Shown piece by piece: positions 43,503-52,472 of a stretch of 64,000 nucleotides of DNA. Under the pieces are notes generated by a model. It was given only the letters and a program-made list of their open reading frames with translations, searched no databases and was not told the DNA's origin. Numbering within the stretch: the first letter of the stretch is position 1; the number at the start of each line of letters is the position of its first letter. The translations under genes and the position numbers were made by a program. Source of the stretch: Algivirga pacifica (GTDB taxonomy: Bacteria; Bacteroidota; Bacteroidia; Cytophagales; Flammeovirgaceae); assembly GCF_039543525.1 (NCBI RefSeq), contig NZ_BAABJX010000051.1, positions 1-64,000 on the forward strand. Direction: 5' to 3'.

Positions 43503-43762
43503 GATTTGGATGATTTTAAATTGATAACCCACTGTAGTAGATCTTCGACAATACTCGTGTTGATAGAGTAATACACAAATTGACCTTTCTTCTCACTATA
43601 GACCAGATCGGCCCGTTTCAGGATATCCAAGTGGTGGGAAATACTGGGCTTGGAAATAGAAAATTGTTCAGCAATTTCACCGGCAGTCATATCCCTTTCC
43701 TTCAGCATTTCGAGTATTTCCCTTCGGGTAGCATCATTCAATGCCTTGAAAATGTTATTCAT
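43499..43762 (-). CDS. ArsR-family autorepressor, SdpR type
   Basis: An 87-residue winged helix-turn-helix repressor. ALNDATRREILEMLKERDMTAGEIAEQFSISKPSISHHLDILKRADLV is a textbook ArsR/SdpR DNA-binding domain; VYSEKKGQFVYYSIN forms the wing. No metal-binding Cys cluster is present, as in SdpR. It is expected to repress its own operon with sdpI until SdpI pulls it to the membrane. A 16-bp perfect palindrome sits 34 bp before its start codon and is the likely operator. Confidence 0.9.
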   Translation of the reverse strand: MNNIFKALNDATRREILEMLKERDMTAGEIAEQFSISKPSISHHLDILKRADLVYSEKKGQFVYYSINTSIVEDLLQWVINLKSSKS

Positions 43763-43796
43763 ATCATCTCCTGTAGATATTTAGTTAATTTAATAA

Positions 43797-43812
43797 TTAG
43801 ATAATTATCTAA
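43797..43812 (-). promoter_or_regulatory. Perfect 16-bp palindrome, candidate SdpR operator
   Basis: TTAGATAATTATCTAA is a perfect palindrome 34 bp upstream of the sdpR ATG (43762), embedded in AT-rich sequence with further partial copies (TTTAATAATTAG, TAGATATTTAG). ArsR-family dimers bind such AT-rich inverted repeats. Assignment is by position and symmetry only. Confidence 0.55.
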
Positions 43813-43915
43813 ATAAATATTCATTAATCATAATTTTTTCCTGTTTTTAGCAATACTAAAGGGAAGGTCTCTACACAGGCATATAAAAAAGAATCTAAGT
43901 GTACACAGTGTTTTG

Positions 43916-43948
43916 TTTTTTGATGACGTATTCCTTGTGTAATATTTG
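43916..43948 (+). promoter_or_regulatory. Possible promoter for the large sensor-phosphatase
   Basis: TTTTTTG 43916-43922 and TAATATTTG 43940-43948 are 17 nt apart. The downstream hexamer has one extra base relative to TAnnTTTG. It would give a leader of about 105 nt before the ATG at 44062. Confidence 0.3.
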
Positions 43949-44061
43949 TACATTAGACTATTATTTTTCCTTGTTGAGAATATCATTTTTTTAAAGCATT
44001 ACGTTAAAAGGGAGCGACTATTCGTTTCTCATGCAATTCCCAAACGCATAACTATTTAAGG

Positions 44062-47000
44062 ATGAGAGTATTTATCTTTCTAACTGTTTTATTATTTACT
44101 ACCACTGCCTGGTCACAACAGGGGCAACCTATCTTACGTAATATTTCACCCGTAGAGTATCATGCTGATGGACTGAATTATGATGCCGTGCAGGATGAAC
44201 GAGGCGTGATGTATTTTGCCAATGAGATGGGGATACTGGAGTTTGATGGCAAAATATGGAGCCTGATTCCTATGAAGCGACAGGAGGCCGTATTGGGAAT
44301 GAGCAAGGGAAGGGATGGTGCTATCTACGCTGCTTCGGCTTGGGATTTTGGAGTATTGTCTACCTCTAGCGACAATGAATTATACTACCGTTCATTGCAG
44401 GCGGATGAGTTTAAGATGGCTACGCATAGGGGAGAGCGTATTACTGGCGTTGATGCAGCAGGAAAAGGGATCTATTTTTTCAGTAATAAAAGGATTCTTT
44501 ATTATCAGAATGGAGTACTCTCACAAGTGAAGTCTCTTGGTGATCAGGATATTATAGTAGATCGATATGCGGTGGCCCATGATCGTATGTTTGTTCGTTA
44601 CAGGGAAGATGGAGAGTTGTTGTGGAAGGAGTTACTAGATGGACAGTTTACAGACCTTTTTCAATTGCCAGTACGGGAAGTGATTCGTGATATTTTACCG
44701 GCAGAAGGAGAGGACTTGCTATATGTGAGCAGTTCAGGAAATTGGTATTGGGATCATAAAGGCAAGGTGAAAAGATTTAGGCTTCCTTCAGAAGTAGTCA
44801 AAGGAGGAATGAATGCGATTATACCCTTGAAAGGAGTTTATAATTATGCGGTAGCCACCAAAACAGCGGGATTATTCATCTTGGATGAAGAGGGGGATAT
44901 CATGGTGCGTTTACAGAAGACGACAGGGTTGCTTAGTGATGATATTAACCAATTGTATCAGGACCAACAAGGAGGATTGTGGGCGATGCAGTTTAATGGA
45001 TTGACCAGAATAGAGTTAAGCTCCCCTTTTCTTAATTGGAAAAATCAGGAAGGTGAAGAAGTGGTAGCCTTGACCTTTGAGGAAGGGGGGGTATATACTG
45101 CGTCCTATGGTGTGGAATACTATGATAACGGAGACAATATCCAAATAAAGGGGATCGATCGTTTGGTGAAGGTTTGGGGGATGGAGCGCATCACCTCTGG
45201 GGGAGTCAACCGTCTTTATGTGAATACAGAGGATGGAGTGTATTGGTTAAATAGAATGAAAGCAGAAAAGTGCTTTGCTAATGACAGAATTATTTCCTTA
45301 CACCCTTCTCGTTATTATGAAAATAAGGTATATGGGATTGATCAAGGAGGAAGAATATACTTTTTGGATATCTCCAATCATAAAAAATGGAAAGTAGTTG
45401 ATGCTGTAGATACAGGGCTAGAGGAGGTTACAGGAATGGCAGAAGACCGAGAGGGGGACTTGTGGGTATCATCTTCTTTTAGTGGGATCAGGTATATTAA
45501 GGTTGAACAAGAAGATAATTCATTTTTGTTGCACTCTCCAATTGTAGCGTCCTTGGGACAAGAGGTTGGAAAGATTACAGTACATGAGTTTGGAGATGAG
45601 GTACTGGTAAGTGCTAAAGGGTACTTGTTTGATGTAGATGCGCAAAATAAAACATTAACACCTTCCCAACATCTTTTGTCAAAGATTATTCAAGAGAAGA
45701 ATTATCGCCCAAAACAAATATTGTCAACAGAGGAAGATTACTTACTAGTGCCCTATAACACGGTAGAGCATCCTATTGTGTTGGTGGATTACCATCAGGA
45801 AAGTAAGACGTGGGAGGTGAAAGACGAGCAAATGCGTTTATTGCCTGCGATGCACATCAATGACGCTCAGTTTGTTGATGAGGGAATTTTGATTGCAGGT
45901 GCAGAAGGAGTGTTTTTCTATAATCGAACACAAGAAGGGCTATTTTCGGGTACCTTTAAAACATTGATACGACAAGTGGCCGTTGATGGAAAGGAACTGT
46001 TCAATGGTGCTTACCGTGTTCCAGGTACAGAACGTAATGGAAACATTCTAGTGGGGCAATTAAAAGGACAAGAGCCTGAGCTAAAAATGGAAAACAATGA
46101 TATTACGTTCTCCTTTGCCGCTCCCGTTTATAGTGGACAAGGGCAAACGGAGTTTCAGTATCAGTTGAAGGGACATGATAATAGTTGGTCGGAATGGACC
46201 TCTTCTTCTAAACATACTTATGCTAACCTTAAGGCAGGAGGATACGCTTTTTATGTAAGAGCAAAGGATCTGTACGGGAATATAGGACAGGAAGCGGTGT
46301 ATCGTTTTCATGTACAAGGAGCTTGGTATGAAAGCTATGCAGCCTATTTTCTTTATGTGTTTCTTTTAGGTGGAGGAATGTTTGCTGTCGTAAGGTGGAA
46401 TACTTATTTACTGAAGAGTCGTAACCAGAAACTTGAAGAGGAAGTAGAGCAACGAACTGCCGAACTTGCCAGCCAGAAGAATACCATAGAAAAAGCCTAC
46501 CGGGATGTGCAACAAATAGGGGATATGGGTAAGAAAGTAATGGCAGCCCTGGAAAAAGAAGATTTGGTCGAGCGCCTTTATTATCAGTTGAAGGAGTTTA
46601 TGAATGTAGAAGCTTTTGGTATAGGGGTATATGATGAGATGTATAGCCGATTAAGTTATTCTGGATTTATAGAGGTTGATCAGTCACCACGCTCTTTCAC
46701 AGATATCGTAACATCGTCAGACAGTATAGCAGGAGAGTGCTTGAATGAAAATACCGTAATATTAATTCGTGATATTAAGGAAAAAGAAAAAGAGGGAGTT
46801 GAAATAAAACAATATACAATTGAAAAGGCCAAGTCAATGGTATTCTTGCCGATTGTGATGGAAGGCAAGAAGCTAGGGGTGATGACCTTGCAGAGTTTTG
46901 AACCTTTTGCCTTTGGGGATATCGAATTACAAGTACTCAATACGTTAGTGCCTTATGTAACGATAGCTCTTTCTAATGCGGGAACTTATAAAACCTTGAA

Positions 47001-47772
47001 GGAAAAGAACCTGCAGATGACGGATAGTATTCGTTATGCTGAGACCATTCAGAAAGCAGGATTACCTTCCTCTGAGTTAATGAGAAATATCCTGAAGGAC
47101 TTTTTCGTCCTTTGGAAACCTAAAGATATCGTCTCTGGTGATTTCTATTGGTTTAATGTGGTGGATCGTGTAGGATATCTGGCAGTAGTAGATTGTACAG
47201 GGCATGGAGTGCCGGGAGCGTTCATGTCCATGATTGGAATCTCTACTTTGAACAACTTAATCTATGTCAATGAGCTGTCAGCACCCGAAGAGATTTTAGA
47301 GCAAATGAACGATATGATTCGTATGAAACTCAGACAGGATGAAGCGAGAAATACGGATGGTATGGATATGGGATTATGTAAGTTTGAGTATCAGGATGAT
47401 GGAAGCTGTAAGCTAACTTTTTCAGGAGCCAAAACACCACTGTACTATATACAACAAGGGGAATTCCTGGAGATTAAAGGCACTAGGCGTTCCATTGGAG
47501 GAAAGCAAAAGAAGAATAAAGATCCTTTTGTAAGCCATGAGTTATTATTATCCCCTGGAGATACGATTTATATCCTCACAGACGGAATGGCTGATCAACA
47601 TAATGGGGCAAGAAAGAAAATAGGAACAGCTAAAATCAAGACCTTGCTTTCTTCAATTAACAGTCAGTCCATGCAGGAGCAAAAGGTTTATCTAGAGCAA
47701 TTTATTGAGGATTACAAAGGAGAGGAGGCTCCTCAGCGGGACGATATTACAGTGATTGGTATACGAATATAA
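44062..47772 (+). CDS. Beta-propeller / Y_Y_Y sensor with GAF and SpoIIE phosphatase domains
   Basis: A 1236-residue membrane sensor. Signal peptide at 1-18 (cleavage near AWS-QQ). Residues about 25-660 are propeller-like repeats of the Reg_prop kind (for example DINQLYQDQQGGLWAMQFNGLTR, MAEDREGDLWVSSSFSGIRY). A Y_Y_Y domain follows at about 674-755 (FQYQLKGHDNSWSEWTSSSKHTYANLKAG). One membrane helix at about 759-777 leads into a coiled coil, a GAF domain (about 830-975) and a SpoIIE/PP2C domain (about 1000-1236: VSGDFYWFNV, DCTGHGVPGAFMSMI, TDGMDMGLCKFEY, ILTDGMADQHNG). The periplasmic half is the one used by Bacteroidota hybrid two-component systems for polysaccharide sensing, here coupled to a phosphatase and not a histidine kinase. 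It stands alone. Confidence 0.88.
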   Translation: MRVFIFLTVLLFTTTAWSQQGQPILRNISPVEYHADGLNYDAVQDERGVMYFANEMGILEFDGKIWSLIPMKRQEAVLGMSKGRDGAIYAASAWDFGVLSTSSDNELYYRSLQADEFKMATHRGERITGVDAAGKGIYFFSNKRILYYQNGVLSQVKSLGDQDIIVDRYAVAHDRMFVRYREDGELLWKELLDGQFTDLFQLPVREVIRDILPAEGEDLLYVSSSGNWYWDHKGKVKRFRLPSEVVKGGMNAIIPLKGVYNYAVATKTAGLFILDEEGDIMVRLQKTTGLLSDDINQLYQDQQGGLWAMQFNGLTRIELSSPFLNWKNQEGEEVVALTFEEGGVYTASYGVEYYDNGDNIQIKGIDRLVKVWGMERITSGGVNRLYVNTEDGVYWLNRMKAEKCFANDRIISLHPSRYYENKVYGIDQGGRIYFLDISNHKKWKVVDAVDTGLEEVTGMAEDREGDLWVSSSFSGIRYIKVEQEDNSFLLHSPIVASLGQEVGKITVHEFGDEVLVSAKGYLFDVDAQNKTLTPSQHLLSKIIQEKNYRPKQILSTEEDYLLVPYNTVEHPIVLVDYHQESKTWEVKDEQMRLLPAMHINDAQFVDEGILIAGAEGVFFYNRTQEGLFSGTFKTLIRQVAVDGKELFNGAYRVPGTERNGNILVGQLKGQEPELKMENNDITFSFAAPVYSGQGQTEFQYQLKGHDNSWSEWTSSSKHTYANLKAGGYAFYVRAKDLYGNIGQEAVYRFHVQGAWYESYAAYFLYVFLLGGGMFAVVRWNTYLLKSRNQKLEEEVEQRTAELASQKNTIEKAYRDVQQIGDMGKKVMAALEKEDLVERLYYQLKEFMNVEAFGIGVYDEMYSRLSYSGFIEVDQSPRSFTDIVTSSDSIAGECLNENTVILIRDIKEKEKEGVEIKQYTIEKAKSMVFLPIVMEGKKLGVMTLQSFEPFAFGDIELQVLNTLVPYVTIALSNAGTYKTLKEKNLQMTDSIRYAETIQKAGLPSSELMRNILKDFFVLWKPKDIVSGDFYWFNVVDRVGYLAVVDCTGHGVPGAFMSMIGISTLNNLIYVNELSAPEEILEQMNDMIRMKLRQDEARNTDGMDMGLCKFEYQDDGSCKLTFSGAKTPLYYIQQGEFLEIKGTRRSIGGKQKKNKDPFVSHELLLSPGDTIYILTDGMADQHNGARKKIGTAKIKTLLSSINSQSMQEQKVYLEQFIEDYKGEEAPQRDDITVIGIRI

Positions 47773-47866
47773 TAGCACAATAGCACAGGGCACCGCCACA
47801 ATAGCAGAGGGCATCGCCACAATAGCACAGGAGTATCGCCAAAATAGCACAGGGCATCGCCCTGTG
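47773..47866. repeat. CACAGGGC repeat array, four units, ending in a hairpin
   Basis: Four diverged units of AATAGCACAGGGCATCGCC end in CACAGGGC-ATC-GCCCTGTG (47848-47866), an 8-bp stem with a triloop. The hairpin touches the stop codon of the convergent gene (47867-47869). The plus-strand stop TAA at 47770-47772 overlaps the first unit. Related to 15331-15392. Confidence 0.85.
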
Positions 47867-49072
47867 TCAAATGTTTAACCAGGAAGCCCCCTCATAATCC
47901 CCGTACCTGGCCCTCTTTTCCCGGTTATGGATATGCAAGGTGTTTTGATTAACCTTTCGACGTCTATACCCTAGTAGGTGAAAGATTTTTTTGGTTAGAA
48001 AATGAGCTGTTTTTTGATGGACAATCAGCGTTTCGGGATCTTTTTGATCCCATTCAATTCCAGGTAGTTGGACAATCCATTGGTCTAGCTTCCATTTTCT
48101 AAGTTTGGCGGAGAGTCTCAGGAAAAAAGGATTTATTTTTTGTATCACAAAAAAGCCATCTTCTCCTTGTGGTTGATATAGGGGCATAAATAAATACCCT
48201 GACTTGGGCGCTGTAACCTTTCGCTGATTATGTAGGGCCAAAGGAGTATTTTTACGTATCCGTTCAAAGTTGACAAACCCTTCTTGCATTTGAAATAGAT
48301 CAGTAGGCAGTAAGGCATGTCGATGGGTGATTTCATAGAAGCCTGCAAAAGAAGCTGTTTGCTTCAATAGATGTTGATAATAGGTGGAGGAAAAGAATTC
48401 TTTGTTCGTAATACTCCCTGTCAGGATTATCGACAGATAGATAAAGGCTATATGATTGTCTAATGCTATCTCAGAGGTATGCTGCCCTCCTTCATACCCA
48501 AAAGCGACATATCCAAGCCGGTTGATATAACTCAATAATGGCCCCTCCAAGTACTCTTCAATACCCAGTATAATAGGAACAGGATAATGTTGGGTGAACG
48601 AGCGATTGAGTAAATTATCATTGACCGTAATAAAAGGAATCGTGTCACTGGAAGTGGTATGCAAGTCAAAGAAGTAGAATGGGCCGGGGTTGTTCTGAAG
48701 TACTTCTTGAATAACTTCGTAGATTTCTTTTTGCTCCTTTTCTTCCTCACTGATGGGTTGGTAAGTAGGGGAGTTAAGTTGCTCTATTTTTTCTTTCGTC
48801 CAAATTCTATTGAGATCTTCATCCTCAAATCGCTTTGTCTTTCTTATTGCGGCAAGGTTTCCAGTAATCCCCACTGCATATCCATTAAAAGAGATAGCCT
48901 GACTTTCTAGTTGTTTAAATACTTGCTGCAAGGCAAATAGACCAGAAAGCTCATTCCCATGTATCCCTCCAAAAAACAAGAGGGCAGGGCCTTGGGTTGG
49001 GTCACCTACCTCGCCGATAATCCGTTTGGCCGGAAGGCTTTGTTGAAACGCATGACTATAAATCCATTCCAT
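47867..49072 (-). CDS. AstE/AspA-type deacylase (zinc carboxypeptidase fold)
   Basis: A 401-residue cytosolic protein with a succinylglutamate desuccinylase/aspartoacylase catalytic domain. Zinc ligands are His38 and Glu41 (GGIHGNELSG) and His138 (FDLHTTSSD); Arg89 in DLNRIW binds substrate carboxylate, and GYEGGQH near 193-199 provides the catalytic Glu. The C-terminal 150 residues form the usual beta-rich cap. Enzymes of this family remove acyl groups from amino acids; the exact substrate is unknown. The gene lies 48 bp downstream of a GCS2-CBS ligase-like gene in the same direction. The pair suggests a joined pathway that adds and removes an amino-acid or gamma-glutamyl group, which is an inference. 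Confidence 0.85.
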   Translation of the reverse strand: MEWIYSHAFQQSLPAKRIIGEVGDPTQGPALLFFGGIHGNELSGLFALQQVFKQLESQAISFNGYAVGITGNLAAIRKTKRFEDEDLNRIWTKEKIEQLNSPTYQPISEEEKEQKEIYEVIQEVLQNNPGPFYFFDLHTTSSDTIPFITVNDNLLNRSFTQHYPVPIILGIEEYLEGPLLSYINRLGYVAFGYEGGQHTSEIALDNHIAFIYLSIILTGSITNKEFFSSTYYQHLLKQTASFAGFYEITHRHALLPTDLFQMQEGFVNFERIRKNTPLALHNQRKVTAPKSGYLFMPLYQPQGEDGFFVIQKINPFFLRLSAKLRKWKLDQWIVQLPGIEWDQKDPETLIVHQKTAHFLTKKIFHLLGYRRRKVNQNTLHIHNREKRARYGDYEGASWLNI

Positions 49073-49088
49073 GGTTACTATAGACTTA

Positions 49089-49123
49089 TACTTTTTACCT
49101 ATTCCCTTTTACCTTTTACCTTA
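49089..49123 (-). repeat. 7-bp array beginning at the GCS2-CBS stop codon
   Basis: On the minus strand five heptads follow: TAAGGTA, AAAGGTA, AAAGGGA, ATAGGTA, AAAAGTA. The first three bases of the first unit are the TAA stop of the GCS2-CBS gene. The array occupies the short gap to the aspartoacylase-like gene. Confidence 0.8.
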
Positions 49124-50974
49124 AAAATCTTTTTCCGTAATAATCCCTACCAATTGCCCATCCTTTACTACAGGCAGGCAACTAAATCCATTTTGCTGCA
49201 TTACTTTCCTTGCTTCAGGTAATAGGGTATCTGGAGAAATTGTGATAGGGTCTTTTTCCATTATATCGCAGATATTCCATGCAGCGTCTTGAGTATTTTT
49301 TGTCGTTAATACCTTTTCTATATGTCGGGAGGAGAGTAAGCCTACCAGTTCTCCCTTGTGATTCTCTACAGGAAGATGACGAATGTTTTTCCATCGCATA
49401 ATCTCCATAGCCATATCCAGTAAATCGTATTCATTGACTGTGAGGAGTTCAGTAGACATTAAATGACTTACCCGTTTAGGTTGATATTCTTCCATGGTCT
49501 CTGCCAAGGGAAGAGGCCATTGGTGTATCGGAAGACCTGTTTGCTGATTGTCGTGTATGGATTTGGTTAAGGTAATTAAGGCAGCATCTGTAGGAAGTGT
49601 ATCGCCCAGGTGACGATAGCTTTTTACCATCCACTGGGAAGCAGTATGCAAGGAGGTTCTGCCTTCAACTACTTGTAAAAGACGCTGAATATCTTCAGGT
49701 GCGACTCCCATACTTTCTAGTCCTTGATAGGCAATAGGCAATAATTCTTTTTCGATAAGTTCTCGGCAATTGATCGCTTTATCCATCCATAGGATAGTGG
49801 TGTCAATACCATAGCGGGCTGTTTTGGTGAAATTAGCTTTCACATCCCGAAAGTCCATTCGCTCAGCGATATTGTCGTATAGTTTGGGACGCCCTACCAT
49901 TAGTCCTACCCAAAAGGCGAAATTAGCCATTTCATCCAGTACGGTTGGCCCTGAAGGAATGTATCGATTTTCAATTCTAAGGTGTGTCTTTCCTTCATTA
50001 ACGCCATAACAAGGGCGATTCCATCGATAGATGGTCCCGTTGTGCAAGCTCAAAGCCTTGAGTTTTGGAGTACCTCCCTTATTCAATATGTCCAAGGTAT
50101 CTTCTGAAATTTCCTTTCCAAGGATAATAGGGTAGTTACTAATGTCTTCCTGAAAGAGACTAGCCGCATTACCTCTAACCCAGTCATTCCCAAAGGTAAC
50201 ACGGGCATGTTGGTTTTTCACAGCCATAGAGGAGGTGCGCGTATCAATACTCTGCCTAAATAAGGCAATACGGGTCTCATGCCACAACTCCTTGCCCAAG
50301 AGTAAAGGGGAGTTTGTACAGATTCCCATCAATGGAGCAGTGATGGCTTGTGCCCAGTTGTAACTTTGCACAAAGTCGGATGGGCTTATTTGCAGGTGCA
50401 TTTGAAAACTGGTGTTACAAGCCTCAAATAACACAGAGTCATGCTGTACACTCAATTCATCTACCCCCATGATATGTAGATCAAAATGTCCTCCCTTCCG
50501 ATCGCTCATCACCTTGTTGAGCGCCCAATACCTTGGGTTAGGAGTCATGTAATCCATCACCAGTTCCTTTTTGGTAATCGAAGGAAGGATACCCGTTAAG
50601 ATAATCTTATTGTCATGCTGCTGGGCGATATTTCGGGCATGCTGAAGGTATAGGTATAATTGCTCTTCCATTCGGGAAAAACAATCTCCCTCAAGAGGTA
50701 AAGGATCTAAATTAATTTCTAAATTGAATTTGGCCAGTTCAGTCGTGAAATGTGGGTCATCGATGGCTTTGAGAATCTCGGGCGCTTTCAGGGAAGGACG
50801 GAAGTCCGACTTGGTTAAGCAAAACTCTTGCTCCGCACCTATACGGCGAACACCTTCTTCAATCAACCCCTCCGACAGCATACGCTCCAGTGCTTGAAGG
50901 TCTTCCAGGAGATGACGGGTAAAGCTACTTCTATGTTGTTTTAGATCGATGCTGTTGATGTGTAAGTCACCCAT
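49121..50974 (-). CDS. GCS2-family carboxylate-amine ligase fused to a CBS pair
   Basis: A 617-residue fusion. Residues about 10-400 match the glutamate-cysteine ligase type 2 family (RRIGAEQEFCLTK with the metal-binding Glu pair, KFNLEINLDP, GGHFDLHIMGVDELS, HLRIENRYIPSGPTVLDEMANFAFW). A helical linker follows, then two CBS domains at about 473-535 (HLMSTELLTVNEYDLLDMAMEIM) and 548-612 (DIMEKDPITISPDTLLPEARKVM), which bind adenosyl nucleotides in many enzymes. It may ligate an amino acid to a carboxylate under AMP/ATP control; glutathione synthesis is not proven, since no gshB is near. Next gene is an AstE/AspA-type deacylase. The last residues GIITEKDF end cleanly at a heptad array. Confidence 0.85.
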   Translation of the reverse strand: MGDLHINSIDLKQHRSSFTRHLLEDLQALERMLSEGLIEEGVRRIGAEQEFCLTKSDFRPSLKAPEILKAIDDPHFTTELAKFNLEINLDPLPLEGDCFSRMEEQLYLYLQHARNIAQQHDNKIILTGILPSITKKELVMDYMTPNPRYWALNKVMSDRKGGHFDLHIMGVDELSVQHDSVLFEACNTSFQMHLQISPSDFVQSYNWAQAITAPLMGICTNSPLLLGKELWHETRIALFRQSIDTRTSSMAVKNQHARVTFGNDWVRGNAASLFQEDISNYPIILGKEISEDTLDILNKGGTPKLKALSLHNGTIYRWNRPCYGVNEGKTHLRIENRYIPSGPTVLDEMANFAFWVGLMVGRPKLYDNIAERMDFRDVKANFTKTARYGIDTTILWMDKAINCRELIEKELLPIAYQGLESMGVAPEDIQRLLQVVEGRTSLHTASQWMVKSYRHLGDTLPTDAALITLTKSIHDNQQTGLPIHQWPLPLAETMEEYQPKRVSHLMSTELLTVNEYDLLDMAMEIMRWKNIRHLPVENHKGELVGLLSSRHIEKVLTTKNTQDAAWNICDIMEKDPITISPDTLLPEARKVMQQNGFSCLPVVKDGQLVGIITEKDF

Positions 50975-50984
50975 GGGCAGTTTT

Positions 50985-51083
50985 AATGAAGAATGAAGAA
51001 TTAAGTTTCTTGGAGGCGACCACGAGGGGCGCTCTTACCTTTTCCCTTTAACCTTTTACTTTATACCTTATACCTTTTCCCTC
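50985..51083. repeat. Two 7-bp arrays in divergent gap
   Basis: AATGAAG, AATGAAG, AATTAAG at 50985-51005, and TTACCTT, TTCCCTT, TAACCTT, TTACTTT, ATACCTT, ATACCTT, TTCCCTC at 51035-51083. A degenerate GGCGACCACGAGGGGCGCTC stretch lies between them. Both heptad families recur elsewhere in the window. Confidence 0.75.
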
Positions 51084-51159
51084 TTTTTAGTACTTTTGTG
51101 AGATATAATAAAGTACAGGTTATACTGGAATAAGACAAGAAATAGCATCATAATCATAT

Positions 51160-52386
51160 ATGAAAGTAGCAATTATCGGAGGGGGAGCAGCTGGGTTCTT
51201 TGCGGGGATACATGCAGCCTATCAAGAAGGAACACAAGTGACGATTTTTGAAAAGTCATCACAGTTACTGGCAAAGGTAAAAGTCTCTGGAGGAGGGCGT
51301 TGTAATGTGACGCATGCATGTTTTCAGGCTTCAGCATTGAGTAAGCACTATCCTAGGGGAGAGAAGTTTCTTAAGAAAGCATTCGGGCACTTTATGACCA
51401 AGGATACCATAAAGTTCTTTGAGGATAGGGGAGTGGAACTTAAAACTGAGGAAGATGGACGTATGTTTCCTACGACAGATGATTCTCAAACAATTATCAA
51501 TTGTTTGATGGCAGAAGCCAAAAAGCTAGGAGTTATGATCCGCCATAAATACGAAGTGACAAAATTGACACCCCAAGAAGGCGGAGGATACCAATTGCAG
51601 TTCAAGGCTGGGGAGGAAGCTTATTTCGATCGTGTAATCATCACAACAGGAGGAAGTCCTAAGATTACAGGTTTACAATGGTTGAAGAATCTAGGGTTGG
51701 CTGTGGAGTCGCCAGTACCTTCCTTATTTACTTTTAATATGCCAGGAGACCCTATCCGTGGGTTGATGGGCTTATCCGTTCCCCAAGCCCGCGTAAAGGT
51801 GATTGGTTCCAAATTGGCAGCGGAAGGCCCGTTGTTGATTACCCATTGGGGGATGAGTGGACCGGCTGTATTGCGATTGTCTGCCTGGGGGGCAAGAGAG
51901 TTGTCTGATCGACAATATCATTTTCAAGTGGCGGTCAGTTGGGTCACTGACCGTAAGGAAGAAGAACTAAGAACCTATATTCAGCAAGTAAAACAGGAAA
52001 TGGGGAATCGTAAGGTGGTGAATAAAAACCCCTTCCAATTACCGTCTCGTTTGTGGAACCATTTATTAGAAAAAATAGAACTGGATGCGGAGGCTCGCTG
52101 GAATGACCTTTCCAAGAAAAGCCTTAACCGTCTAATCAATACCCTATTGGCTGATGAATATGAAGTCAAAGGAAAGACAACTTTCAAAGAGGAGTTTGTA
52201 ACCTGTGGAGGCGTGTCCCTTCAGGAAATTAACGTCAAGCGCATGGAAAGTAAACAACTTCCGGGCTTATTTTTTGCCGGAGAGGTATTGGATATTGACG
52301 GAATTACGGGCGGATTTAACTTCCAGGCCGCTTGGACGACAGGGTACCTGGCAGGTACCGCAGCGGGAGCTTTTAATGAAGAATGA
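51160..52386 (+). CDS. HI0933-family FAD-dependent oxidoreductase
   Basis: A 408-residue flavoprotein. The dinucleotide fold opens with VAIIGGGAAGFFAGIHAA (3-20), followed by SGGGRCNVTH (about 43-52) and ends with FAGEVLDIDGITGGFNFQAAWTTGYLAG, all diagnostic of the HI0933 family. Proteins of this family are usually annotated as NAD(P)/FAD-dependent oxidoreductases; proposed roles differ between species and none can be asserted here. The C-terminal residues FNEE and the TGA stop are made by an AATGAAG repeat that also forms the following array, so the natural end of the protein may have been altered by the repeat. Confidence 0.88.
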   Translation: MKVAIIGGGAAGFFAGIHAAYQEGTQVTIFEKSSQLLAKVKVSGGGRCNVTHACFQASALSKHYPRGEKFLKKAFGHFMTKDTIKFFEDRGVELKTEEDGRMFPTTDDSQTIINCLMAEAKKLGVMIRHKYEVTKLTPQEGGGYQLQFKAGEEAYFDRVIITTGGSPKITGLQWLKNLGLAVESPVPSLFTFNMPGDPIRGLMGLSVPQARVKVIGSKLAAEGPLLITHWGMSGPAVLRLSAWGARELSDRQYHFQVAVSWVTDRKEEELRTYIQQVKQEMGNRKVVNKNPFQLPSRLWNHLLEKIELDAEARWNDLSKKSLNRLINTLLADEYEVKGKTTFKEEFVTCGGVSLQEINVKRMESKQLPGLFFAGEVLDIDGITGGFNFQAAWTTGYLAGTAAGAFNEE

Positions 52387-52467
52387 AGAATGAAAAGTGA
52401 AGAATTCTAGCACTGGTCGGAGCGTCCACGCTCCGACCCCAAGCATCATTTGAGCGTCCACGCTCAA
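52375..52467. repeat. AATGAAG array and two GAGCGT hairpins at convergent junction
   Basis: AATGAAG, AATGAAG, AATGAAA, AGTGAAG at 52375-52402 overlap the coding end and supply the TGA stop (52384-52386). Then GGTCGGAGCGT with loop CC and its complement (52415-52438, 11-bp stem) and TTGAGCGT-CC-ACGCTCAA (52450-52467), 5 bp before the serpin stop codon. Confidence 0.85.
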
Positions 52468-52472
52468 AACAA

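Noticed and set aside
42861..43762. Complete Sdp cannibalism system
   Set aside because: Only regulator and immunity-like genes are present; no SdpA, SdpB or SdpC gene is in the window.
47773..47866. CACAGGGC array as a coding repeat
   Set aside because: Units vary in length and stop codons occur in all frames; hairpin symmetry explains the conservation better.
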